DNA of 64,000 nucleotides from Dromaius novaehollandiae (Eukaryota; Chordata; Aves; Casuariiformes; Dromaiidae), in contig NC_088098.1 of the NCBI RefSeq assembly GCF_036370855.1, forward strand, positions 202,971,336 through 203,035,335. Reading direction: 5' to 3'. The notes under the pieces are model-generated. The model was not told where the DNA came from, searched no databases, and worked only from the letters and a program-made list of their open reading frames with translations. The position numbers were made by a program, and so were the translations under genes. Shown here piece after piece: positions 12,549 through 25,400 of this stretch (positions within the stretch are counted from its first letter, which is position 1; each line of letters begins with the position of its first letter).

Positions 12549-12957
12549 CTTTGAAGCAAAGCACTGGCATTCCTGATTCCAGTGACCTTTTGGATTAAAT
12601 TGTTATGAGAGCAGTTTTGCATGACAATACATTTTCATGTTAGCTGTTGAAATTCCAGTGCAGACAGAATGTCCTAGGCTATTTCAACAGACCTTACGTT
12701 GCTTAGAAAGTCACCAATTCTTAATTAATCTGATGAAAAAGTGCTGTAAAAAAGTCTCTGATATGAACTGCCAAATAAAAGTTGCATTTTGTAGCATTTT
12801 TCATTTTCAAAAGGATGGATAGAAATAATTCTTGGCTATTCTAAACCTGACAGAACTAGGACTATCATTTTCCCATAACGCACGTTAACGTAAATCACAA
12901 CGCATCCTCTGAGTCAGGGTTTTTATTGATCTAGGTTCAGAACATGCTTGTATCTTT

Positions 12958-12970
12958 GAGAGAGAGAGAG
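12958..12970 (+). repeat. Short (AG)n repeat
   Basis: Six and a half GA/AG units; a minor simple repeat in non-coding sequence. Confidence -1.
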
Positions 12971-13694
12971 TAATCCTGGTGCTTTTGCAGCTGTTATAAT
13001 TTAAACTCCACTGATAAAACACATCTATATTGAAGTCTGTTGGAGGAATTCCCAGCCCTGACAGTTATCTATAAATTAATGGGAGTCATATACTTGCTTG
13101 TTTCAAAAAGTAGGCACAAAAAGGTAAAGCAGATAATAGAAGTGATATCTGCTGAAGGATACTAGTAAAATGCATAGACAAGGTGAGACTTTGTTATGAG
13201 TTGCTTATTCTGGCAATGCAGTCATGGTGCTACTAGCACAGACATGAATGAAGTATGGACTTTAGCTAGAAAAATAACCTCATTACATTTCTGGAAAGCA
13301 ACATTAAGGAGACTAATTACCCATGGCCCAATCTCTGAATTGCTCTTTCTAGCACTGTAAGTATTATCTTCATTTTGGCAAAGGTCCAGCCTTGCATTCC
13401 TTGCACTCACAAAACGTCCACTAAAGGTCTGCATAGTTCACATTATCTTGGCGTTGCTTCAGGATCTTAAAGTGACTCAAACATAGATGAGTCCTTTGAA
13501 TTGTTCACAAATAGCAGATTGCCCTGGTGAAACTAAACCTTACACATCAAAGGTTTTGGCTTTTTTTTTTCCATTAATAGTTTTGGAAGATGGAGAGGGG
13601 GAGATGGCAGCTAGATGCTGCCAGTGCTCAGATCCTGCTTGCTTCCCATAATTGACAAAGCCCATGACAATAGTTCAATGCCTCTTTTCTACTT

Positions 13695-14650
13695 ACTAAC
13701 CAGGACCTCACTGCAATGCATATACAGAACAAGATGACTCTGCCTTCAAGAGTTTACATATATGGACAGAAGACACTCCAGGGTACAAAGACACAAGGAA
13801 GAACAGAGTATGGGTGTGCGTGATGGGCAGCAGCTGTAAAAAGGTTGCAATCCAGCCGAAGTAAAAGCTGTATTTTTCAGAAGCATCCCTGCAGAGTTTG
13901 GAGGAGGAACTGGAAGAAGGATAATGAGGCTTTTCTTTTTTTTTTTTTTTTTTTAAGGGAGCTGCTTTCAAGCACCAGTGGCAAAACAAAAGAGAAGCAA
14001 ACTTATTTGGAAATCTAACCAGTGGATAATGGACACTGGTAGCCTAAACTGACTGGCAATGGGAATTTGACCTCCCAACATCCTTAGGATTAGGGAAAGC
14101 ATAGTCTGTGAAGGGCTGTGAGTGTGAGGATAAGTAACTTATTTTTAATGCCATAATTGTAAGCCAGTGGAAGGGCTATGTAGCCAAGTAGCAGGCTAGC
14201 CAGATAACAGACTATCATTGAAGCAATATTTAGTTTGCCTATAAACAGGATCAAGTTAATTTATTAAGGCAAGAGAAAAGGATATTGCAAGAACTGAGTG
14301 ACAAAATGGTGTTAGGCTAGATTAATTTTAGCTGTGAAGACAAGAATTTATCCAGACAGAACCTTCAGGAACTAACTAAGCACGAATATAGAAAATCCAC
14401 AAAAATGTGGTTCCAAGACAGCACCTTGGCTGTGAGTCTAAGTGACAGGCAGGATAATGATTTCCACACTGATCAAAAAACAGTAGGAAAGAGCTACCTG
14501 GATAAAGACAAATAGCATGAGTTTAGCCATTTTTGAGTGTTAAGCATTGGCCACTCCTCCAGCCAGACCTGAGAAGAAGGCTGAGATTATTATTTCAGTC
14601 ATTTATGCTTATTTATACTAGTGGATTATGTGGCTCATTAAGACATTACC
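13695..14650 (-). mobile_element. Ancient L2-type LINE remnant, RT C-terminus plus 3' tail
   Basis: On the minus strand the element runs from about 14650 (5') to 13695 (3'). Traces of an L2-clade RT C-terminus appear in order: SCNIL near 14278-14300, where intact elements have DYCN, then FHWL near 14162-14174, where L2 has HWLP. The spacing between them, roughly 35-40 codons, suits the family. The 3' tail at about 13698-13760 matches the sauropsid L2 tail as I recall it, which in this orientation contains the equivalent of TTGTAAGCTC followed by a CTGTACA-like phrase. On the + strand this reads GACTCTGCCTTCAAGAG then TTTACA at 13735-13757. Stops and indels are frequent and a 19-T run (13936-13954) interrupts it. 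The assignment rests on memory of the family without an alignment; L2 versus the related CR1-L3 branch is open. Confidence -1.
13936..13954 (+). repeat. T19 homopolymer inside L2 remnant
   Basis: Nineteen T, preceded by TTTTC. It lies inside the larger L2-type remnant, about 210 bases 3' of its FHWL phrase in element orientation. The two flanks of the run still both resemble L2, so little sequence was lost. Confidence -1.
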
Positions 14651-14778
14651 TGGACAGTGTTAAATCTTTCCTTTTTTGTGCCTACAGGCAAGTTCTGTAT
14701 CACATGAACAATACTTCAATCCAATTAAAACACTTCAAAATGAAGATAAAGTAATATATTTTATTTTTTAAAAAAATC

Positions 14779-14798
14779 TGTGTGTGTGTGTGTGTGTG
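14779..14798 (+). repeat. (TG)10 microsatellite
   Basis: Ten TG units after a T/A-rich stretch (TTATTTTTTAAAAAAATC), about 130 bases outside the 5' end of the minus-strand L2 remnant. No gene context. Confidence -1.
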
Positions 14799-17700
14799 AA
14801 GTGTACTTCAGTGATGGCTGTGCTATGCATAGCATTTTCAAAGGAATCTCCGAGCATTCGCTTAAAATGTCCCTCACTATTAATTTTCCTTAACAGTTAG
14901 ATTGATTCTAGTTTTTTCTTGAACTCAGGGAGGCTCCACTTCCAAAGGTGAGTCTTAGTCATTCAAAATATTTTCAGTAGTCAATGTTCCAGTGAAAACT
15001 TCACTTATATCCTGAAATGTTGTCGTTTTCTCTCTGTCGTCTATCACAATTTCTCACCATCTCAAGACTAGACTCTCAATTGCATGCATGTACAAATTCA
15101 AGTCTGATATTTGGGGTTGTCTAGATTCTGTGTTTGAGGCCTGATGAGATAAGCATCTATCACTCCAAAATCTTAACAAATTAATTACTTTGACAAACAA
15201 ACTGCCTAAAAGGGCATGCCAAAGAGTATATATTAGTGGATGATATATTCATTCTCTTTCATTCTGCTGCTTGCATGAGAGAACACTGGAAAAGGAATCA
15301 GCAGAGTAGTACATGTAGGTGGTGATGACAGAAGGGACACAAAGGTGGAAAAAATCTTTTTTTTTCATGTTTTTAATTTTAAAAATTCAAATTTCAGCTT
15401 TAAGGAATAGGCACAATCCATTATATTGTCTATAATCTATGAGAAGTTCTAAATGTGCCTCAGAGAGAATTAGGGCATTTATCTAAGATCAAGAAAGTCA
15501 TTGAGAGGGTGAACATCCCATTGGCAAAACAGTAAGAGCTTTCATACTCTTCAAACAAGCCATTTTAGCAAAAAAAACATAAGAGATCTCTAATTCTGTG
15601 CAGAGGGTGAAGAAAGTAATACCATCAAATCCCCAAACTAACTTTTCTGGTTATATGAAATAAAAAGTACTTTTCATCACATCTGTCCAAGGGCTTGTCA
15701 ATACCACTGGTAATTTGACCTTCAGACCCTAACTAGTATTCCCACATGTGGTCCTATCAACTCACTCAATACTAGCATGAAGTCTTCTTCACAATGCAAA
15801 CATCCTAATTATTCCCTAAACCCTCCTCCTACAGAAACATGGCAAAAGTAGGATTTTAACTCTGTAAGGAAGGAACCATTAGGAAAGCCAGAAGCCTGCT
15901 ACATCTCTGCGGCATGAAAATATACTCACAGCTTTATTCTGCTGTATATCACCATAGGTACACTTATGAACAGTTTCTGCCTAAAAGCACCAGCAATAGT
16001 GGATTCCCAGGATTTCTGGATTTCTGACTGTTCTCTTTATACTGAGTGAAATTACTGGTGTTGGAAGACCTTCCTGGGTCTCGTTGGTGGCATTTGCATT
16101 GTTAATGTTAATTGGAATAAAAAAATTTCCATTCATTATGAAATATGAAGGACAAATCTTGATCCTCTCTCCTCTTCCATCTGTGGTATACAAAATGTTG
16201 GAAGCACAATGGCTTTTGCTTCTCTGAAGTAAAGAATGGAGGCAAGTATGGGACCTCTCTTTAGCACAACTGTCAATTTTTAGGGAGTGGGAGTGATTCT
16301 TCCAGTGTTCATCCTGTTATTAAATACTGGTTAGTGTCTTTCCTTCATAGGATTTGAAATATAATAGTTTTCATTTTATGTTGCACTTGTAATAATACAC
16401 TCCGTTATTCCTCAGCCATCACAGGACTTGAGTTCATCAAAGAAGGGAGTAAATAATAACAATTAATCTGTCCAGTGCTACTTAATAATTGCATGAACTA
16501 CTCCACGGAGCCAGAAGTAATCGCCACTAAGTGTATTATACAGCAGCCAAGGATAACTGATTTATTAACCTAGCTATCAGGCTGCAATCCAGTGGTGGCT
16601 GCATCATGTTATGGAAAGCTGTAGTAATTTTGGAAATGACCCCACTGAAAATTCTGGAGAGACAGTCACTAGAAAGAGAGCTTTCTGTTATCAGTGGCTG
16701 CATCTACACCCCTCTCCAGGGTGCTCTCAAGAGCTGCCCCACAACCCAAGCTGATGCTCTCTTCATGCACACATGCACTCCAAATGACATGTCCTTGGGG
16801 ATGCCCATTTTTCCTCACACTTCTGCCTGCTAACATTCATGCTGCACAGGAGCTGCCTTTGCCACACAGACTCTGTGATAAGTATCTCTTTCTTTTTTTC
16901 CCAGCCCTATAGAAAAGGGCATCTTTTGGCATTCCATCTAACTTGGCATACCAACACCCACACTGGTCCAGGTTGCTCAAACCACTTTTGGATCCTTCAA
17001 GTGTAGTACAAACACCACACAGTCACTGGTCTATGAAAGGAGGAAACCCTACCTCTAGAGTGTGACTGCCCTCCAAAGTCCAGCAAAGACTGGATATCAC
17101 TGCTTGGAAATTAGCTATGCTACACTCTTAGATGACAAGACATTACTTTTGGATGTTCCCCCTCTGCCTTTGCCCTCTCACTGGTCTCATCTCCTATCCT
17201 TCCCTCCAGATCCCTCTTCTCCCCAAGGCTCCCTTCATGGACAGCAGTTTGAACCTGCAGCAACCTCTATGTTAGGAGACAATTTGGGTTGTTTGGCTAG
17301 CAGGATATCCCTGGATATTCCTGGCTGCTGTCATTGGTAGCAGCTCCTCTTTGGCATCTCAGTCACTTTGCCTTGGCCTCTTCTTCTCCCCTCTCCTCAA
17401 ACACATCAGGGATTCTCTTATCTGGGGTGTCACTCTTCCCCTATCTGCTCCAGGCCTGTCCTAGCACATGTCAGGGCAAGGCAAGATGAGCAGCTGCATA
17501 AATGGGAGAGGTCTTGTGGGTAGCAGGAGTCTCAGACTGCCCATCAGCCTCAGGACAAAGGAATAACTACAGCTTTTCCAATCAGCAGCGTGTTGGCTGG
17601 CCTAGGCCAGCATTGTTGCTGTCTGTTCTCCCTTTCACAATAAGCAGTAGCCTGACAGTGAATATATTGGTAAGAAGGAGTGATATATAGTTATTGACTC

Positions 17701-18897
17701 AACAACAGTCTTCTGTAGAGGTTCTACAGGAGGTAGGTGTACCCCAGGCAGGATCTGCTGGCCTTAAGGAGCATGTGGGCACTTCTGAGAAGGACGGTTG
17801 TAACCCTGTGAACCCATTAGGTTGCAACTGGTGCATCATTGTATCAGTCATGAACATGCAAGCTACAACCAACATGTCATCCTTCCAGAATGAGCAGGTC
17901 TTCAGTGGCATATTTGGCAGCCTTCCTGCAATGGCTTCATGCTGTCACAGTGGAACTAGTAAATGGCCATATATGAAAGGTACAAACCCTGAAGCTTCCA
18001 AAGAGGCATAAAATATGCTGCAGCATCATGTCATGCTTAGGGAGACCAGAGCAGACTGCAAAGTCCACAAACGTCTGTCTGGGAACTCTATGTCAAGCTG
18101 CCAGGCCAAGCACATTAGGGGTGAACATGACAGCTTAGTATCTAAGTTTGGAGGGCACTCCTGTGGCTAACAAGCATGAACAGCTGGCAAATTTAACTTG
18201 GAGGTTGTTCCTACAAGATAATGCGAATGCTTCCAGCAAGATTTCTTTTCAAAGATGACATTACAAAGAACTAATAGAGGACTCCAGTGTCATATTTTTA
18301 ATGACTATAAATAGGTACAGATAGATTTCTTAGATTATGGTGACAGAATATACAGAAGGAAGGACAATGCAGTTATTGCTATGTGGCTCATCAATGGCAA
18401 TAAAGAAAAGAATAATATACTTCTCAGACAATCCATCCTAATTGCTACTATTCTCAAACAAAAGCAAAGTTTGTTAGATTTAATTTGGGAAGGAGGAAGT
18501 CTCTTGCTTTCTGCTATATCATCAGAAAAAGTTTGACTGGGGTGGATCGACTTGAGTGGACAATATGAGATCTATCACTGTGGTTGTTTTGCAGTGATCT
18601 TATTGGTCATTCTTCTTAGCTATCCAAATATTGCTCTTTCCATTCTTCCTGCAGTTTTTGCTTGTTAAGCACGCCTTTTGCTGCAGTTGAAACCCATTTT
18701 TTTTCTCCACTGAAATCTCTGTGTTGAAGTCCATGTTGTCTGAGGCAGCAATGCATGTTATATTGGCAGGAAGTTAGAAGACCTCCTTTCCATTCCTCCT
18801 TCTGACAACGACCTGCTTTGTGATCCAAGATGTCATATGTCCATATTCCCTTCCATATTTAACCTTAAAGAGAAAGCTTACACTGTTAGGGATAGGG

Positions 18898-18936
18898 TTT
18901 GTTGTTGTTGTTGTTGTTGTTTGCTGTTGTTGTTTT
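18898..18936 (+). repeat. (GTT)n trinucleotide microsatellite
   Basis: Seven perfect GTT units at 18901-18921, then a TGCTGTTGTTG variant. Translation gives Val, Cys or Leu runs on + and Gln/Thr/Asn runs on -, which explains the low-complexity frames there. Confidence -1.
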
Positions 18937-21900
18937 CTCCTGTATTTGCAAGTTTTATGTACTACCAATAAAATACAATCTGGAATGAGGTTAAAGTTTG
19001 CCTGCCCTCACCATCCTCTTTTTTCCATGCTAATCAAGAGACATAGTATACATTCATATACTCCAGGTTTCTATACTTTGATCTTTTGTCAGAATATAAG
19101 TTGCATATGCCCATCGATACTACCTATCTCTTATCAATTGCTCCCTCATGTGGGGATCTGTTAATGTTATGAATACTTAATATAACGCTTTTCTACTTAA
19201 CACACTCAAAACAAGAGTCTGCTGGCTTAGAATCCAGTTTGTGTACGGATATGTGAATAATTGGGTCTCATAAATATAACTGCTCGTTCCCCTTAAGTGA
19301 GTCACCCTGTTGCATAGTAGAAGAGATGTTTTGCAGTACTTGTGTGTGTGGAAAGTCTGCAAACAAAACAGCAAGCAGAGTATTAATGTCACTACAATAT
19401 TATATTTGGGGCCATACTGTCTGCTGCCATGTTTACGAATGGACGTTTCCAGTAGATGGAGCATAGAATTGTGGGTTCCCGGCCTCGTCATTCTTGTCAC
19501 GTGCCTGTACTCGACAATGAACAATAGCTGCTCTGACTTTTTGTATTCCAGGCTTGTTATCTCATGTATGTGAGAGCTTGTCAAATTTCAAAAACAAAAA
19601 TGACATAAATGTAACGCTTGCTGCAAGCTATAGCAGCATTTCTCGTGAGCAGGTAGGATTAACCAGATAGCTGGAATGACAGACTGAGAGATCAGTATAA
19701 TTTAGTCGTTATTTCTGAGCAGTGCCATTCTGAGCATAATGCCTCTGCCTGCAAGACCAAGTCCTCCCAGAACGTCTGATTGCTGACACAGACCCAACTC
19801 TGCATCATACCGCTGTTGTTCTAAGCGAGCAAAAAAAGGTCTAATCCTGCCAATACTGATGTCTCAGGAGATTTATGGCTGCCTTCTGCAGCCATATGAA
19901 TTCTAACTTTGAAACATTTGGCTTCAGTTTCACCTAATGGATCAAAACATCAGGTATATATCTGTGTTAATTCAAAATAAGTGAAATAAGCAACTAAAAC
20001 TACACTAAAAATGGGCCATTTACATGCTTTCTTCTTTTTGTATTCAAAATGTATTTAGATTCTATTTTTATCGCTAGGTAAATCTCTAAATTCTAAACTC
20101 CGTTCCTTTGGGGTTTTACTTCTTCGTAAATGATATTTATTTTTATAGAGGAATTGGTAAAAATTAACACAGCTTTTTTATGTACAGCTTCATCCCATTG
20201 CATGAAACATCAGCTTTAATAATGCAAGTCTGGTGAGAGATTCAGTAAGCAAACCTTGAGAACTGAGGTGAACTACCACAGGTAGAGAAAGTATACAAAA
20301 TTTTGGATTAGAGTCAAGGTTACTGAGAGGAGACTTTGTTCTATAACAAGAACATATTGTGTAAAGTGACATTTCCATATGTCTCAGTTTCTTGTACATG
20401 CTTGAATACAATCATTACTTTATACATATACCAAGTAATCTAAAGATGTTTATCATATTAAATAACATTTATTTTGCCTTTTTGTATGCTTTTTTAAATC
20501 AGATCCTTATTTTCCACCTGGTAAGATGTGTTACACTGACATACTTCATGGAACATTCCAGGTTTATTTATGTGATCGACAGCTTGTATGAAAATTTCTC
20601 TCATAGACCCAATCTGTGCATTTTATTGCGCAGGTAGGAAGGAGAAAACACAGAATGACCTTTGAGCATCGTGTCTTCTTTTAAAGTCAGATTGATGGCT
20701 TCTCTTCTTTTCACTCTCCTGTGCCTTTTTCTCAGTAATGCATAAAAGCCTGGAATAAAATCTCCAATGTGTAATGCATAGCTAATTTTATTTTTTTTAC
20801 TCCAAATCCTAGCAATTCAAAGCCAAGTAAACACCAGCAGGCTGCATTCACTTACACTATGCATGTTGATGCTAATTGCAGTTCCCTAAGCATTTTACAT
20901 TGTTTGCACAAAATAGCATTGCTCTGCCTTCAAACAGTCAGTTCAATGACAGCTGGAATGAGTTTATCTCATACTGCTTAGTGTCAGGTGCATTCGTACA
21001 GCTTTCCTGTCTCCTTTTGAGGGCTAATTAAGGCATTCTTCTCCCTTGTTTAATATTTACATTTAAACAGCTGCATCTCATTTGGATATAATGCAAAGAT
21101 GGCACCTGGCTTTCTTCCCCTGAGTTAATTCTGGGTGCTTTTCTTCCTCCCCCTGCCTTCGTTAAAGTTCTGAAGTGGTTATTTTTGCGCTTATGTAGGG
21201 AAATGAAGTGAAGCGGCTGTAAATGGAAAGAGCTGCTATTCATTCACAAACAGGGTGCGTCTTCCCAGGATCCTTAGCAGCTAGTCTCCTTAGGATAACC
21301 TGGATGAGAACAGAATGAAAAACAGCGTCCTTGAGGCTTTCATCAGGCGGCTGCCTTTGTCGGGCCCCATTCTCCACAGGGGCTTGTTCATTGTTCCAGG
21401 CATTTAAGCATTTTTTTTCTTCGCTCCACATGAAGAAAGAGTTTACAGGAAAATAGAAGAAACAAAGCCTAAACATTATGGCACTGGCTGTGCATGGCAA
21501 ATGTACGTGTGGCAATTCCATAAAATTTGTTATGTCTTAGCAGGAAGTGGTTCAGAGATGCAGTCTGCCCTGTCTTCAGGGACCCACAAAGGACCAAGTT
21601 CTCCAGCGAGAGTTTCTGTGTACAGAGACCAGGTTGGGACTGCAGCCCAGGCTTAAAGCACTAAGCATTGCAGCAGATTCAGCACCACTGTTCATGAGGA
21701 TTTAGGGACAAAGTAAGATGTGCCAGATGTACCACCATTTCTAGTGCCTTCCACATTTGCAAATCCCCATCTCCACCAAGACTTCCTTCTAAAATTAGGA
21801 AAAACAAAGCAATAATCTTCCCAAGAAGCTTGGAGAAGATCCAAGGGCTAACTCCATATATTTCTGTGTGAGAAACAGAGGTCTTTGTTCAATTTTATAT

Positions 21901-22228
21901 AACTTCTTTGTCAGTAAGGACAACTGGGGACAACAGCTATGAACTCTATGTGTTTTTAAGCAATAGTATGCTAGAGTATGATAATCCAGATAGTCAGTAA
22001 TAATGGTATGAACATGTATAAGAGAACTAGTGAAAGAGGAAATATATGTGGTGGTCATAAGTTTCAATGCCATACGTTTATCATCAGAAATTAACTACAT
22101 CATGTTTTTGGTACTTGATTTTGTCTCTAAGAGAGGAGGGAAAAAGAAAAGGCTTTTACTCTCTGGAAAACATTAGAAATGGGAGGCAAATAAAACAAGG
22201 AGAAATGCCCTTTCTGCCATGTCCACCC

Positions 22229-22428
22229 CGTTGTTGACAAGCTCACGATTCAGCAGCCGGACTGGGCTGCAGTTTTGCGGCTGTCGCCTTCCCCGCTCGA
22301 GGCGGCGGAGTCCTGGGGAGCAGCAGCAGCTCGTCATTGCGCCTGTGAACCACTGGAGGGCAACGGGAGACACACTCAGCCCAGGAGTTTCACAGGTACT
22401 TAATGACAGCGGGGGGATTTTGACTCTC
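22229..22428. promoter_or_regulatory. Small CpG-rich patch, candidate promoter or enhancer
   Basis: I count 14 CpG dinucleotides between 22229 and 22428, in a sequence where CpG is otherwise rare. The line 22261-22320 is 42/60 G+C, and the cluster CCCCGCTCGAGGCGGCGGAG (22291-22310) alone holds four CpGs. This meets the usual lower limit for a CpG island (about 200 bases, observed/expected near 0.7-0.8 by hand count). A consensus-like 5' splice site, CACAG|GTACTT, lies at 22391-22401, and a pyrimidine-rich 3' splice-like site (TTCCTCCTTTCCTCAG) ends at 22538. No TATA box or coding exon is evident. It could start a non-coding transcript or an unannotated upstream exon on either strand, or be a chance GC patch. 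Confidence -1.
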
Positions 22429-25400
22429 GGGGCTGTTCATTGGAAATGTTCTTTGCTCTGTCAGGACGAGATCAGTCTGGAGCTTGATCCCTCTCTGCTT
22501 TGCTCCAGGCCTGACTCTCTCCTTCCTCCTTTCCTCAGGAAGAACCAGAATTAACCACTCTGTCCACCCTTCTTCCCATTCTTCTCCCGTTGTCACACTT
22601 TTTATACACATCCCTGCCCTCTGCTTTGTCAGCCCCAGTTCTCCCCCTGTGCGATGGTTCCTCAGAAAACCTGTCTTCCCAACACCTTTTTGCTAGTTCA
22701 GCTCAATGACTTCACCTTACCTGTCCAGATCTTCCTCTCATTCTTCGCTCTCCTCACCTCTGCCAGTATCCAGACTGCCTGTGCTGGTATACATGCTTCC
22801 TAACAATGTCTTATGCCCCCTCTTTCACTGAAATATTTTCTTCTTTCTTGCTTCCCCAAGTTGAGTTTGGAGACCTTTAAGAGAGCGTGTCTTCCTTCTC
22901 TCTGCATAAGGACTCAGACAGGATTAGGTCTGCAACAAAAACTACTTTAAAAAAATGTCCTGCTTGAGTCCATACCACTCAGTAGAGAAGTGTACTCTGG
23001 ATAGGATTTTTCAGAAGATTTAGTTGTGAAGCTATAGCAAGTCTCAACATGCGTAAATTGCATTTTTTCCCCAAAGGCTCGTAACTAGGCAGGTTTTCGA
23101 AAATGATGAATGGCACATCTGGTCTTGGAGGCCAGACCTCTCCGATTCAAATTTCAAGTCTGTATGAAATCATGGGGCACTAGAGCTTCTAAAGAGGAAA
23201 GGCACCAAGGAACCATCCACCTGACTTCACATAAATGTCTCTATCTGAGCTAGCGATCACTGAGTATCGACAGCACTATAGAGAGAAATAGGCTTTTCTA
23301 AGACATACAACTTAATAGCCCAAATCCCTAATAAAGATTCTGCTCATTATAAAGGCATCCTAGTAAGAATACTTCAGGTGCAAACCTCTAGACTATAGAT
23401 ATCAATAATTACGTGAGATGAATCTGATATCAGTATTCAACCTAAGCAACCTCTTTTCCAACTTGTTTCTCAAAAACACCTGATTTACTGAACATTCTCA
23501 ATGGAGAAATTTGAGTCATGAACACTGAACATTGTCAAAGTTGTGCCCAACTCAGAACAGCATCCTATGGAAAGCGTCAGGCAATCCTTAGAATAAGCTG
23601 CTACTTACCACACAGGATTTTATTATTCCTCTTTTCAACTAGAAAATATCAACCTTTTATATTATAACATAAATACACTCTCTCTGAGGAACAGGATTAC
23701 ATCAAGCACAGTCTGTTCATTCTCATAACCCATTCTGCAAACTCAGATATCAAATATATTAATGATATATACAGGAACTATTTACATTATTCATTATGTA
23801 AAAACTGAAGCTATTTAAATAGCCTATCCTTGGACAAAAGCTTATGACCAACTTGGACTATATAGCAGAGTTTGGAACAAAGAATTGGTGTTATTGATCA
23901 ACTTTATCATGGGAAAAATGAAAAATAGATGAGATGGTTGTCATTTTGTTCTGGTTTTAATGAAACTATTTTCCATTGGAAGAGTCAGCTCCATCAGAAC
24001 CTAAACTTGCCTCAGGAACATATTGATTTTAACAACAAGTATCAAAAGGCAGTCTTTAAAACTCTCAGTTTAATTCAAGTGATCTTAAAGTGTTTCATGG
24101 AGAGTAACTGAATAATTTCGTTGCATTTGAGTAATTGCATTCAATAAATGTTTCACTGAGAAAGTAAAAGCATTTTATTTGGGTTTGTAAACTTTGTTCC
24201 ACTTCAGCTTCTGGATTATAATTCTTATGCAATGGCTGCACTTTACATTTTCCTCTAGGCAGGTTAGCTGACACCTTTCACTTTTGGATCCTCTTTTCAT
24301 TTACTGATAATGGAACTTGACCTGGTCTCTCTTTCAGGAACAGTTCAGTCCTCATCAAGGCTGAAATTGGTGGAGATAAGACATGGTTTGAATGACATTA
24401 AAAAAATCATGGTGATATTTTCTTTGAGCAGCACAAAAGCCGTTCTATGGGACAAGAGATTGTATCTCCATGAAAATTTCACCAAAAACCATCTTTTGAA
24501 AACTTGTTTTTCACATATACTAAAAGAAGCATTCTTGAACCTATTGCAGCTCCTAATGCTTCCCAAACTATGTATCCTCTCCCCACACAGCAATCAAAGA
24601 AAATTCATTCCTTTCACCAGCCATGGGGCACATGAGAAGATGTCAGTGACATAAACATGTAGCAACTGAGCATATTCAAGGACACAGAAGCACAAGAATG
24701 AGCCAGGAACTGAGCTTGAGAGGTATCTTGTCCTCTCTGTGACTGTCTTTCAGGCATCCAGGCTGTACAGAGGGAGAACCAGTTTTATTTGAATACAGAA
24801 GGGCAAAAGCAAGATAAGAAAAAGGAAAAATAAAGTAGAAGGCTATTGGAGTGCATAAACAAATAGAGAATTGGACTTGGGTAGGAGAGAATCTATTATA
24901 AACTGGACAGAGAGGGAAGAGGAGTAAATATTGTATATGAAAACTGGGACTAAAAGTGCTGGTGGTAAATGTACAGCTATCAGCTGGTGAAGGTAGCAGG
25001 AGATATATGTGATGGGGGGAGATAGGGCTAAAATCTCTAGCAGTTCGTCCTTTCCTATCAAATGCATGGACAGATGGTCAGAGAACACCAAGGAGGTGGA
25101 GTAAGCAGAAAAGATGAAGATGGTACAGAAAAAGAATTATAAGACTAGCTAGGACTGTGTGAAGGGCAGAAGACACTAGAGTGAGTGATAATGCTGACAG
25201 AGTACCCTGAGGGGAAGATGAAGACTGAGCCAGGAAACCTCCACTGGAATAAGAAGTTTCAACAGGCTTATATTGGGGTGGCCTGACTTTGCAACATAGA
25301 CCCAACCTGCGAGTGGGCAGGCAAAATGAAAGGAGTCTGAAACAGAGAGCCAGAAGGACTGGGGAGAGAAAGGGAGACAAAGACAGAGGAGAAGGGGACA

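Larger units (their letters stand above)
9216..13694. other. Non-coding sequence between CR1 and second L2 remnant
   Basis: No coding frame of interest (none above 80 codons after the CR1-derived ones). It contains the short AG repeat and the pyrimidine tract listed separately, plus an (AT)5 run near 11922-11931. Confidence -1.
14651..22228. other. Non-coding sequence, unrecognised frames only
   Basis: The stretch 16.6-18.2 kb is less AT-rich and holds frames of 70-105 codons, for example 17694-18011 on +. None shows a domain I recognise. The 135-codon minus frame at 19177-19584 is also composition-typical of chance. An acceptor-like CTTTTTTTCCCAG ends at 16904 with no partner exon evident. 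Confidence -1.

Noticed and set aside
17694..18240. A 105-codon frame considered as a domesticated transposase or DNA-binding protein
   Set aside because: I compared it mentally with Harbinger/MYB-like and hAT families and found no motif; surrounding frames are broken.
19177..19584. A 135-codon minus-strand frame
   Set aside because: Composition typical of chance translation, with no domain or conserved pattern.
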